Made by a program: the position numbers and the translations under genes. From the NCBI RefSeq assembly GCF_000215705.1, contig NC_015677.1, forward strand, positions 1,872,001-1,936,000: a DNA stretch of 64,000 nucleotides. Reading direction: 5' to 3'. Source of the stretch: Ramlibacter tataouinensis TTB310 (lineage in GTDB: Bacteria > Pseudomonadota > Gammaproteobacteria > Burkholderiales > Burkholderiaceae_C). Below, piece after piece: positions 7,284 through 14,947 of this stretch; position 1 is the first letter of the stretch, and every line of letters begins with the position of its first letter. The notes under the pieces were generated by a model that saw nothing but the letters and a program-made list of their open reading frames with translations, ran no database searches and was not told the DNA's origin.

Positions 7284-9401
7284 GTGAGTCTCAAAAAGCT
7301 TGGCCGTTATGACCTGGTGCGCGTTCTCGGGAAGGGCGCCATGGGGATCGTGTACGAAGGTCGCGATCCCAACCTGGATCGCCGCGTCGCGATCAAGACG
7401 GTCAAGGTCGAGAACCTGTCCGAGGAAGCCGCGAACGAGTACGAATCGCGCTTCCGGACCGAGGCGCGCTCGGCCGCGCGGCTGCAGCATCCCAACATCG
7501 TCAGCGTCTACGACTCCGACCGCGACGGCGACATCGCCTACCTGGTGATGGAGTACATCCAGGGCGACGACCTCAAGCACCACCTCGACCGCGGCGCGCG
7601 CTACACGCTGGAGCAGTCGCTCAAGATGATCCGCGACCTGCTGTCCGCGCTCGACTATGCGCACAAGCAGGGCATCATCCACCGCGACATCAAGCCGGCC
7701 AACCTGCTGATCGAGCCGGCCGGGCGCGTGAAGCTCACCGATTTCGGCGTGGCGCGCATCCAGGATTCCGGCGAAGCCACCCGCACCCAGGGCAGCATGG
7801 TCGGCACGCTCAAGTACATGGCGCCCGAGCAGGTGCAGGGCCTGAAGATCGACTCGCGCGCCGACCTGTTCTCGGTCGGCGTGGTGCTCTACCAGCTGCT
7901 GACGGACAAGCGCCCGTTCGACGGCGACAACGACTTCTCCATCATCCACCAGATCATCGGCCACACGCCGCCGCCGCCCAGCGCGATCAACCCGCGGCTG
8001 CCTGCGGCCATCGATGCAGTGGTGGCCCGGGCGCTGGCCAAGGACCGGGACCAGCGCTTTGCCACCGCACGCGATTTCGCCGGCGCGCTGCAATCGGCCA
8101 TCCGCCGTGCCGAGGATGCCACGGTGGTTCCGCCCGCCGATCCGCAGCGAAAGGCCGATATCGGAGGCACCGCCACGCGCACGGCGCCCTCGCGCGCCGG
8201 CGCGGGCGGCTCGGCGCCCACCTCGGTCACCGCAGGCAGCACGGCCACGGTGACGCAGGAACTGGAGCTGGTGTACTGGAAGGAGATCAAGGACTCGTCC
8301 GATCCGGATGAACTGCAGGGCTTCCTGGACAAGTTTCCCGAAGGCATCTATGCCGACCTGGCGCGCCGCCGCCTGCGCCGGCTGGTGCCCGGCTCGCCCG
8401 ACCTGACCGTGCTTGCCACCGGCACGCCCCCGTACGCCGCGGACAGGGAGCACGATCCCGACGCGACGCGGCTGCAGGCCTCGCCGCCCTCGGCCGCCGC
8501 CCTGGCCGCCCTGGCTTCGGCTGCGTCTCCGGACCTGTCCATGCCGACCAGGGGCCGGTCCGCCCCCACCCTGCCGCCCGTACCCCGGGAGGTTCCAGCA
8601 CCGGTGCCGGGCAAGGTTGTCGCCAGTGCGGCAGCGGCCGCGGGTGCAGCGTTCATGCGGGGTGTGGCAGCCGGGTCTGCGTTCCTGGGGCTCGCCCTGG
8701 GGAAGCTGTGGCGTGCCTTGACCAGGCTGTGGCAGACCCTGGCGGAATTGGGCTCGCCTGCCGCCCGGATGCCCCTGGGCGTGCTGGCTGGCGCCGGTGC
8801 CATCGTGCTGGCCGGCATCGCGGCTTTCGTGCTGACCGGCCGCCCCGGCGCGCAGGACCTGGCCGCGTCGGATGCCCCCCCGCCGCTCAGCCAGCCGGCC
8901 CCGGCGCCTTCGGACGCGGCGACCGCCGGGCCGGACGGCGCGACGGCCCAGGTGGATGCGGCAGCGGCGGCACCCACGGCGGCACCGCCGCAGCCTGTGC
9001 GCAGGGCCCCTGCGCAGGCCGGGGCCGCGCCTGGCCCGGCGGCCACCCCGGCGCCCCCGGCGGCGGAACAGACTGCCGCCGCGCCCAAGCCTGCCGGCGC
9101 TGCGGCCCGGCCGCGGCGTCCTGGCGCCGATGGCACGGCGACAGCGGGGGCCGGGGGCCCCTCCGACACGCGCAACGACACGCCCGGTCCTCCTCCTGCT
9201 CCTCGTGCTTCTTCATCGCCGGCGCCGGTGGCCGCGGCGCGGCTCACCCCACCGGCGGAGATCTGCAAGGACCGCATGTTCCTGTCCCGCCAGTACTGCC
9301 TGCAGTCGGAATGCGCCAAGCCGGCCTTCTACAACGCCTCGGCCTGCGTGCGCCTGCGCGACGAGGCGCGGCTGCGCGAGGAAAGCCGCATCCGCAACTG
9401 A
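7284..9401 (+). CDS. PknB-type Ser/Thr protein kinase with transmembrane anchor
   Basis: 705 aa. Kinase domain, residues about 7-270: Gly-rich loop LGKGAMGIVYEG, ATP-anchoring K38 (VAIKTV), catalytic loop HRDIKPANLL with D135, DFG at D153, and APEQ. All catalytic residues are intact. A Pro/Ala-rich linker, one clear membrane helix (about residues 497-519) and a second Ala-rich hydrophobic stretch (about 445-480) follow. The C-terminal tail has a compact four-Cys region (CKDRMFLSRQYCLQSEC and a later C). The C-terminal part is therefore probably periplasmic. It begins with GTG at 7284; the ATG five bases earlier is out of frame and stops at once. It most likely phosphorylates partners of the two upstream FHA proteins. 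Confidence 0.9.
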   Translation: MSLKKLGRYDLVRVLGKGAMGIVYEGRDPNLDRRVAIKTVKVENLSEEAANEYESRFRTEARSAARLQHPNIVSVYDSDRDGDIAYLVMEYIQGDDLKHHLDRGARYTLEQSLKMIRDLLSALDYAHKQGIIHRDIKPANLLIEPAGRVKLTDFGVARIQDSGEATRTQGSMVGTLKYMAPEQVQGLKIDSRADLFSVGVVLYQLLTDKRPFDGDNDFSIIHQIIGHTPPPPSAINPRLPAAIDAVVARALAKDRDQRFATARDFAGALQSAIRRAEDATVVPPADPQRKADIGGTATRTAPSRAGAGGSAPTSVTAGSTATVTQELELVYWKEIKDSSDPDELQGFLDKFPEGIYADLARRRLRRLVPGSPDLTVLATGTPPYAADREHDPDATRLQASPPSAAALAALASAASPDLSMPTRGRSAPTLPPVPREVPAPVPGKVVASAAAAAGAAFMRGVAAGSAFLGLALGKLWRALTRLWQTLAELGSPAARMPLGVLAGAGAIVLAGIAAFVLTGRPGAQDLAASDAPPPLSQPAPAPSDAATAGPDGATAQVDAAAAAPTAAPPQPVRRAPAQAGAAPGPAATPAPPAAEQTAAAPKPAGAAARPRRPGADGTATAGAGGPSDTRNDTPGPPPAPRASSSPAPVAAARLTPPAEICKDRMFLSRQYCLQSECAKPAFYNASACVRLRDEARLREESRIRN

Positions 9402-9425
9402 GCGTCGGGGGCAGGGCCCTTGCGG

Positions 9426-9971
9426 CTAGGTGACGTCCAAGGTGTGGACGTCGAAGCAGCCGCGCCGGCGGTCGTCGAAGTAGAAGACCAGGGTCTCCCT
9501 CACGGTGCGGAAGGCGATCTCCTCCCAGGGCACCTCGTCCTCGGCGAACAGCCGGGCTTCTATGGTTTCCGCGCCGGGCTCGAACCGATCGCTGAGCAGC
9601 CGCGCCCGGTAGAACAGGTGCACCTGGCCGACGCGCGGCACGCTCAGAAGCGACAGCAGTCCTTCCATCTCGAACTGCGCACCGGCCTCTTCCACGGTTT
9701 CGCGGGCCGCGCCCTGCGCCGTGGTCTCGCCCAGTTCCATGAAGCCCGCCGGCAGGGTCCACTTGCCCCGGCGCGGCTCGATGTTGCGCTTGCACAGCAG
9801 CACCCGCTCGCCCCAGTAGGGCACGGTGCCGACCACGTTGAGCGGGTTTTCGTAGTGGATGGTGTCGCAGGCCGGGCAGACGGCGCGCTCGCGCGTGTCC
9901 CCGTCGTCCGGCACCCGGTAGACCACCGCCGTGCCGCAGTTGCGGCAATGTTTGATGGGGCTGCGCAGCAT
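9426..9971 (-). CDS. NUDIX hydrolase with zinc ribbon
   Basis: 181 aa. The N-terminal zinc ribbon has two CxxC pairs (CRNCG near residue 9 and CPAC near 32). The Nudix box GFMELGETTAQGAARETVEEAG at about residues 76-97 has the glutamates needed for metal binding. The family hydrolyses nucleoside diphosphates linked to another moiety, often ADP-ribose or NAD(H)-like substrates, but the substrate cannot be read from the sequence. It is convergent with the kinase gene (24-base gap). A strong minus-strand terminator just upstream separates it from the TRAP operon, so it is its own transcription unit. Confidence 0.92.
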   Translation of the reverse strand: MLRSPIKHCRNCGTAVVYRVPDDGDTRERAVCPACDTIHYENPLNVVGTVPYWGERVLLCKRNIEPRRGKWTLPAGFMELGETTAQGAARETVEEAGAQFEMEGLLSLLSVPRVGQVHLFYRARLLSDRFEPGAETIEARLFAEDEVPWEEIAFRTVRETLVFYFDDRRRGCFDVHTLDVT

Positions 9972-9983
9972 CCGGCCAGTGTA

Positions 9984-10012
9984 AGAAAGAAAAGGGCTCC
10001 CGCAGGAGCCCT
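9984..10012 (-). terminator. Terminator of the gentisate/TRAP operon
   Basis: On the minus strand AGGGCTCC-TGCG-GGAGCCCT is followed by TTTCTTTC. It lies 23 bases after the stop of the TRAP binding protein gene and before the Nudix gene. Confidence 0.9.
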
Positions 10013-10035
10013 GCCGGCAAGGCCGCCTGCGGCGC

Positions 10036-11088
10036 TCAGGCCTTGGTGGACTTCGTGTGCTTGTCGATCAGGCCGCGCGCCGTGTCCAGCAGCTTGCGGC
10101 CGTCGAAGCCGCGCTTGTTCATGTCCTCCACCCATTCCGCCTCGATGGTGCGCGAGCGGCGACGGAACTCCTGCGCCTCCGCAGCGCTGACGGTGAAGAT
10201 GTTGTTGCCGCGCTCGGAGGCCGACTTGCGGCCCACCGGGTCGTTGCCCTGCTGCGTCTTGCCCAGCCAGGCCGAGGTGGCCATGCCGGAGTTGGCGTCG
10301 ATGACCTTCTTCAGGTCGGGCGGCAGCGAGTCGTACTTGGCCTTGTTCATCGCCATCACGAAGGTGGTGGTGTAGAGCGAGCCGCCGGCCGGGTCGAACT
10401 CGGCGTGGTACTTGGTCAGCTCGTTCACCTTGACCGAGGGCACGACCTCCCAGGGGATCACGCAGCCGTTGATGGTGCCCTTGCTCAGCGCGTCGGGGAT
10501 CTGCGGCAGCGGCATGCCCACCGGCGTGGCGCCCAGGGCGGCCACCAGCTTGGTGACCTGGCGGGTGGGCGCGCGCACCTTGAGGCCGCGCATGTCGTTC
10601 ACCGACTTGACCGGCTTGTCGGCGGTGTGGATCACGCCGGGGCCGTGCACCTGCAGCGCGATCACCTGCGTGTCCTTGAACTCGTCGGCCGCCACGGTCT
10701 GCACGTACTCCCAGTAGGCCTTGGACGTGGCCTCGGCATTGGTCATCATGAACGGCAGCTCGAAGACCTCCACCCGCGGGAAGCGCCCGGCGGTGTTGCC
10801 CGGCAGCGTCCACACCACGTCCACCACGCCGTCCTTGGCCTGGTCGTACAGCTGCACCGGCGTGCCGCCCAGCTGCATGGCCGGGTAGGCCTCGAACTTG
10901 ATGCGGCCGCCGGAGTCCTTCTCGACCTTGTCCATCCACGGCTTGTGCATGCTCAGCCACACGTTGGACTGCGGCGCCATGAAGGTGTGGAACTTCAGCG
11001 TGACCGACTGCTGGGCGAAGCCGGTGAGGGCGCTGCCGCCCAGGGCAGCGGCGGCGCCCGATTTCAGAAGGGTTCGACGTGGGATCAT
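10036..11088 (-). CDS. TRAP transporter periplasmic substrate-binding protein (DctP family)
   Basis: 350 aa from the ATG at 11088, which has AAGGAG 6-7 bases upstream; an upstream ATG adding 13 residues is not supported. The N-terminus MIPRRTLLKSG followed by a hydrophobic Ala/Gly run and AQQ is a twin-arginine-like signal peptide. The DctP fold is shown by VTLKFHTF, DMRGLKVRAPTRQV and the RxP-type motif that binds carboxylates. It captures an organic or aromatic acid in the periplasm for the DctQM permease encoded upstream. Gene order (permeases first, binding protein last) and the terminator behind it make it the last gene of the run. An aromatic acid such as 3-hydroxybenzoate or gentisate is the likely cargo, by context. 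Confidence 0.93.
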   Translation of the reverse strand: MIPRRTLLKSGAAAALGGSALTGFAQQSVTLKFHTFMAPQSNVWLSMHKPWMDKVEKDSGGRIKFEAYPAMQLGGTPVQLYDQAKDGVVDVVWTLPGNTAGRFPRVEVFELPFMMTNAEATSKAYWEYVQTVAADEFKDTQVIALQVHGPGVIHTADKPVKSVNDMRGLKVRAPTRQVTKLVAALGATPVGMPLPQIPDALSKGTINGCVIPWEVVPSVKVNELTKYHAEFDPAGGSLYTTTFVMAMNKAKYDSLPPDLKKVIDANSGMATSAWLGKTQQGNDPVGRKSASERGNNIFTVSAAEAQEFRRRSRTIEAEWVEDMNKRGFDGRKLLDTARGLIDKHTKSTKA

Positions 11089-11170
11089 GGGGTTCTCCTT
11101 GGGGCCGAAGTTAAACGCAAAGCGCACGGGACGGTTCCGGGGCTTTCCCGTAAGCCGCCCGCGCCGGGGA

Positions 11171-12490
11171 CTAGCGGATGAAGCCGACCAGCCAGAGCGG
11201 GATGATCGGGAAGAACAGGAACAGCAGGGTGCGCAGCACGTCGCTGACCAGGAACGGCAGGACGCCGCGGTAGGTCTCGCCCATGGGCACGTCCTTGGCC
11301 AGGCCGTTGACGATGTAGACGTTCAGGCCCACCGGCGGCGCGATCAGCCCGAAGCCCACGGTCATCAGCACCATGATGCCGAACCAGATGGCGACCGATT
11401 CCCGGGGCATGCCGAAGTCCAGGCCGATGATGATGGGGAAGAAGATGGGGATGGTGAGCAGCAGCATGGACAGCTCGTCCATCACGGCGCCCAGCAGCAC
11501 GTAGAACAGCAGGATGGCTACCACCACGACCAGGGGCGACAGGCCCCAGCCGCCCACCACCGCGGCCAGCTGGTTCGGCACCTGGGTCAGGGCCAGGGCG
11601 GCGTTCATCAGGTCGGCGCCCAGGAAGATCAGGAAGATCATGGCGGCGCTGACGGCCGTGCCGTAGAAGCAGTCCCTGAACTTGGCCAGGCTCATCTCGC
11701 CCTTGCCCAGGGCCGTGAGGAAGGTCGACGCGGCGCCTACGGCCGCGCCCTCGGTGGGCGTGAAGAAGCCGCCGTAGATGCCGCCGAACACCAGGGCGAA
11801 GATCACCGCGATGGGCAGCACGCCCAGCAGCGAGCGCAGCGTCAGCGGCGGCGGCGCGTCCTCGACCTCGGGCGCGTGGCCGGGCACGGCCCGCACGTAG
11901 ATGGCCACGGCGACCATGTAGCCGACCATGGCGATGAGGCCGGGCAGGATGGCGGCGGCGAACAGCTTGCTGATGTTCTGCTCGGTCAAGATCGCGTAGA
12001 TCACCAGCACGATGGACGGCGGCAGCTGGATGCCCAGGGTGCCGCCGGCGGCCAGCGTGCCGGTGGCGATGCGGCCCGAGTAGCCGTGGCGGCGCATCTC
12101 CGGCAGCGCCACGCCGGTGATGGTGGCAGCCGTGGCCACCGACGAGCCGCTGATCGCGCCGAAGGCCGCACAGGCCAGCAGCGAGGCCATCGCCAGGCCG
12201 CCCTTGAAGCGGCCCATGACGGCGGCGGCGAACTCGAACAGCGACTTGCTGATCCCGCCCTTGGTGGCGAAATGCCCCATCAGGATGAACAGCGGGATGA
12301 CCGAGAGGTCGTAGCTGGCGAAGCGAGCGAAGGCCTGCGTGTTCAGGAAGTTGGCGAAGGGCAGCCAGCCGGTCTGCACCAGGTAGCCGATGGTGCCGGC
12401 GCTGAACATGCTGACGGCGATCGGCACCCGGATGGCCATCAGGGCCAGCATGCTGCCGAAGATCAGGGCGGTGAGGCCGAGCGAGCTCAT
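11171..12490 (-). CDS. TRAP transporter large permease (DctM family)
   Basis: 439-aa polytopic inner-membrane protein with about 12 predicted helices, the usual DctM length. Typical segments are ALIFGSMLALMAIRVPIAVS, the conserved GPxxA-like region TAATITGVALPEMRRHGY and QLPPSIVLVIYAIL. It forms the sodium-driven transport channel together with DctQ. It lies 58 bases after the small permease gene and 82 bases before the binding protein gene, all on the minus strand. Confidence 0.94.
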   Translation of the reverse strand: MSSLGLTALIFGSMLALMAIRVPIAVSMFSAGTIGYLVQTGWLPFANFLNTQAFARFASYDLSVIPLFILMGHFATKGGISKSLFEFAAAVMGRFKGGLAMASLLACAAFGAISGSSVATAATITGVALPEMRRHGYSGRIATGTLAAGGTLGIQLPPSIVLVIYAILTEQNISKLFAAAILPGLIAMVGYMVAVAIYVRAVPGHAPEVEDAPPPLTLRSLLGVLPIAVIFALVFGGIYGGFFTPTEGAAVGAASTFLTALGKGEMSLAKFRDCFYGTAVSAAMIFLIFLGADLMNAALALTQVPNQLAAVVGGWGLSPLVVVVAILLFYVLLGAVMDELSMLLLTIPIFFPIIIGLDFGMPRESVAIWFGIMVLMTVGFGLIAPPVGLNVYIVNGLAKDVPMGETYRGVLPFLVSDVLRTLLFLFFPIIPLWLVGFIR

Positions 12491-12548
12491 TCGATAACCT
12501 CCGCCCTGCGGGCTGCGGTGCCATGAGACTTCGGAGCGGCCGGGCGTC

Positions 12549-13037
12549 TCATATGGCCGCCTCGCCGGCCTCTTCGGTGCGGAAGCCGAACACCGCCTGG
12601 TGCAGGGCGATCAGCCCGGCCAGCACGAAGGCCGGCGTCATGACGGCGTAGACCACCCATTCCGGGAAGCCCATGATCTGCGTCTCGGAGCCGGTGTTGT
12701 AGCTGTTCAGGCCGCCCAGCGCGGTGCGCCAGGTCAGCAGGCCGAAGATCAGGGCCAGCAGCAGGGCGCCCAGCCGGTCCAGCCTGTCGTTGACGGCGGG
12801 CCGCAGGCCCGCGGTGAAGAAGTCGACGATGATGTTGCCGCGCCGGGCCTGGCACAGCGGCATGAACAGCGCGATGGCCGCGCCGGCTGCCACCGCGGTC
12901 AGCTCGAACGCGCCGACGATGGAGTCACCGGTCGTGTTGCGGCCGATCAGGCTACCGCAGGTCAAGAGCGTGATGGCGGTCAGCAGCACGCCGGCCAGGA
13001 TGGCGCACAGCTTGGCCAGCTTTTCCAGTACGAACAA
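12549..13037 (-). CDS. TRAP transporter small permease (DctQ family)
   Basis: About 162 aa with four membrane helices, typical for DctQ (LCAILAGVLLTAITLLTCGS, GAAIALFMPL near AxxRRGNIIVDFF, and two more). The ARRGNIIVDFF segment is the family hallmark. The start is a TTG at 13037, which has AAGGAGA seven bases upstream; no ATG or GTG fits. A longer open frame upstream overlaps other features and is not supported. It forms the membrane pair with DctM. Two IclR-like operator boxes lie just upstream (13112-13146), so transcription may restart here. Confidence 0.88.
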   Translation of the reverse strand: MFVLEKLAKLCAILAGVLLTAITLLTCGSLIGRNTTGDSIVGAFELTAVAAGAAIALFMPLCQARRGNIIVDFFTAGLRPAVNDRLDRLGALLLALIFGLLTWRTALGGLNSYNTGSETQIMGFPEWVVYAVMTPAFVLAGLIALHQAVFGFRTEEAGEAAI

Positions 13038-13111
13038 AGCCAGGTCTCCTTCGTTCTTCTGCGCGATTGTCGAGCCCCGGGTCGGTTCAGGGGTGGCTGC
13101 GCGCGGTCCCT

Positions 13112-13146
13112 GTTCGATGATCGAACGCGCTGCTCGATCATCGCGC
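13112..13146 (-). promoter_or_regulatory. Tandem IclR-type (PcaR/PobR-like) operator boxes
   Basis: GTTCGATGATCGAAC at 13112-13126 is a perfect 15-nt palindrome that differs only slightly from the published PcaR/PcaU-type box GTTCGATAATCGCAC. A second, weaker copy GCTCGATCATCGCGC sits at 13132-13146, centre to centre 20 bp, about two helical turns. The pair falls in the 125-base gap between the hydrolase and dctQ genes. No IclR gene is present in the window. Confidence 0.6.
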
Positions 13147-13162
13147 ATGCGCCGGGCCGGCT

Positions 13163-13864
13163 TCAGGCCGGCTGCACCTTCACCGTCAGCGGCTCCAGTC
13201 CCGCCACGCCGCCGGCCAGGGTGTCGCCGGCCACCACCGCGGCCACCCCTTCGGGCGTCCCGGTAAAGATCAGGTCGCCCGGCTGCAGCTCCCAGGCCGC
13301 CGACAGGTGCTCGATGGTCTCGGCGATGTTCCAGATCAGCTTGGAGATGCTGCTGCGTTGCCGGTCCTGGCCGTTGACCTGCAGGAAGATCTCGGCCTGC
13401 TGGATGTTGCCGGCCTGTGCCGCCGGGGTGATCGGCCCCATGGGCGCGGACTGGTCGAAGCCCTTGCCGATGTCCCAGGGGCGCCCCTGCTTCTTCATCT
13501 CGCCCTGCAGGTCGCGCCGGGTCATGTCCAGGCCGACGGCGTAGCCGAAGATGTGCTTGAGCGCGTCGGCCGCCTTGATGTTGCGCCCGCCGGTGCCGAT
13601 CGCCGCCACCAGCTCGATCTCGTGGTGCAGGTTCTTGGTCAGGGTCGGGTAGCGGATCGCACCGGTCTTGCCGGCTTCCACCGGCACCACGGCGTCGGCC
13701 GGCTTGAGGAAGAAGAAGGGCGGCTCGCGGCCGGTGAAGCCCATCTCCTTGGCATGCTCCTCGTAGTTGCGGCCCACGCAGTAGACGCGGCGGACCGGGA
13801 AGCGCTCGGCGCGGCCCACCACGGGCACGGACACCACGGGCGGCGCGGAGACGACGTAGTTCAT
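13163..13864 (-). CDS. Fumarylacetoacetate hydrolase family protein (probable fumarylpyruvate hydrolase)
   Basis: 233 aa, the length of bacterial FAH-family acylpyruvases. It shows YCVGRNYEEHAKEMG, the metal-binding glutamates in HHEIELVAAIG, and GDLIFTGTPEGV near the end. In the gentisate pathway this enzyme splits fumarylpyruvate (or maleylpyruvate directly) into fumarate (maleate) and pyruvate. The ATG at 13864 overlaps the gentisate dioxygenase stop (ATGA), which signals translational coupling. The assignment to gentisate rather than another aromatic pathway rests on this neighbour. Confidence 0.9.
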   Translation of the reverse strand: MNYVVSAPPVVSVPVVGRAERFPVRRVYCVGRNYEEHAKEMGFTGREPPFFFLKPADAVVPVEAGKTGAIRYPTLTKNLHHEIELVAAIGTGGRNIKAADALKHIFGYAVGLDMTRRDLQGEMKKQGRPWDIGKGFDQSAPMGPITPAAQAGNIQQAEIFLQVNGQDRQRSSISKLIWNIAETIEHLSAAWELQPGDLIFTGTPEGVAAVVAGDTLAGGVAGLEPLTVKVQPA

Positions 13865-14922
13865 GACAGCCTTTCTTCTTGGTGAATGCCCAGGGCCTGG
13901 TGCACCGGGCGGTCGGAGAAACTGAACAGCACGCAACCCGCGGCCGATTCAAGCCGGGCAGTGTGCCATGAGGGGATGACGAAATGGTCGCGCGCCGCGA
14001 CCTCGAACCGCCAGGTCTCGCCCCTGGGGGATTCGGCGTGCACCACGGCTTCGCCCTCGACCACGCTGTAGACCGCACCATCGGTCTGGCGCCAGCCCTT
14101 GCCCGCGAAGCCCGCCGGCAGCTTCTGCATGAAGGTGGCCATGGTGGGCATGGGCGAGCCGCCGGTCAGCGGGTTCAGGTAGCGCAGCTTGACGCCGTCC
14201 CAGGGGTCGATGGGCGCGAGGCGCTCCAGCTGCTGGAGCGCCTCGCGGCTGCGCTCGTAGGGATAGCTGAACAGGGGCGAGGTCTTGCCGCCGAAGGGCG
14301 GGTCGTGCCGCACCGGCGCCATGTTGTGGCCATAGCGGGCGAAGCTGGTGCCCTCGGTGCGCGTCACCTCCTGCGCGCGCGCCGTGCCGTTCTGCGCGAA
14401 GCCGGCGTCGAAGAAGCGGATCATGGGGATGTCCAGCCCGTCCAGCCAGACCACCGGGCCGTCCGCCTCGCTGCCGTGGTCGTGGAAGGTCCAGCTCGGC
14501 GTGATGATGAAGTCGCCCGGACGCATGGCGGTGCGCTCGCCATCCACCGCGGTGTAGGCGCCGCTGCCCTCGACGATGAAGCGCAGCGCGCTCTGCGTGT
14601 GGCGGTGGCTGGGCGCCACCTCGCCCGGCAGGATCAGCTGCAGCCCGGCATACAGCGACTGGGTGACGGCCGACTGGCCGCGCAGCTTCGGGTTCTCCAG
14701 GATCAGCACGCGCCGCACCGCTTCCTCGGCCGTGATGGCCTGGCCTGCGCGCATCAGGAACGGCCGCACCTGGCCGTACTTCCACAGCGCGGGCACGCAG
14801 GGGGAGGCGGGCTGCGGCGGAACCAGCGCATGCAGCACCTCCCACAGCGGGGTCAGGTTCAGCGGGTCCATGTCGCGGTACAGCTGCTGGCGCGCCAGCA
14901 GGGCGTTGTTGGGTGCGTTCAT
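13861..14922 (-). CDS. Gentisate 1,2-dioxygenase
   Basis: 353 aa, a two-cupin ring-cleavage dioxygenase converting gentisate (2,5-dihydroxybenzoate) and O2 to maleylpyruvate with Fe(II). The N-terminal cupin has metal-ligand histidines at PSHRHTQSALRF (H106, H108) and a later His in WTFHDHG. The second cupin has SVVEGEAVVHAE and HFVIPSWHTARL. The start MNAPNNALL at 14922 has AAGGAGA upstream. It ends overlapping the FAH hydrolase start. The neighbouring 3-hydroxybenzoate 6-hydroxylase gene supports the gentisate assignment. Related 1-hydroxy-2-naphthoate dioxygenases are the main alternative. Confidence 0.92.
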   Translation of the reverse strand: MNAPNNALLARQQLYRDMDPLNLTPLWEVLHALVPPQPASPCVPALWKYGQVRPFLMRAGQAITAEEAVRRVLILENPKLRGQSAVTQSLYAGLQLILPGEVAPSHRHTQSALRFIVEGSGAYTAVDGERTAMRPGDFIITPSWTFHDHGSEADGPVVWLDGLDIPMIRFFDAGFAQNGTARAQEVTRTEGTSFARYGHNMAPVRHDPPFGGKTSPLFSYPYERSREALQQLERLAPIDPWDGVKLRYLNPLTGGSPMPTMATFMQKLPAGFAGKGWRQTDGAVYSVVEGEAVVHAESPRGETWRFEVAARDHFVIPSWHTARLESAAGCVLFSFSDRPVHQALGIHQEERLS

Positions 14923-14947
14923 GCGGTTTCTCTCCTTCAGGCGCGGC

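Noticed and set aside
5410..9401. A type VI secretion gene cluster
   Set aside because: Only the FHA protein resembles a T6SS part; no tss structural genes are present.
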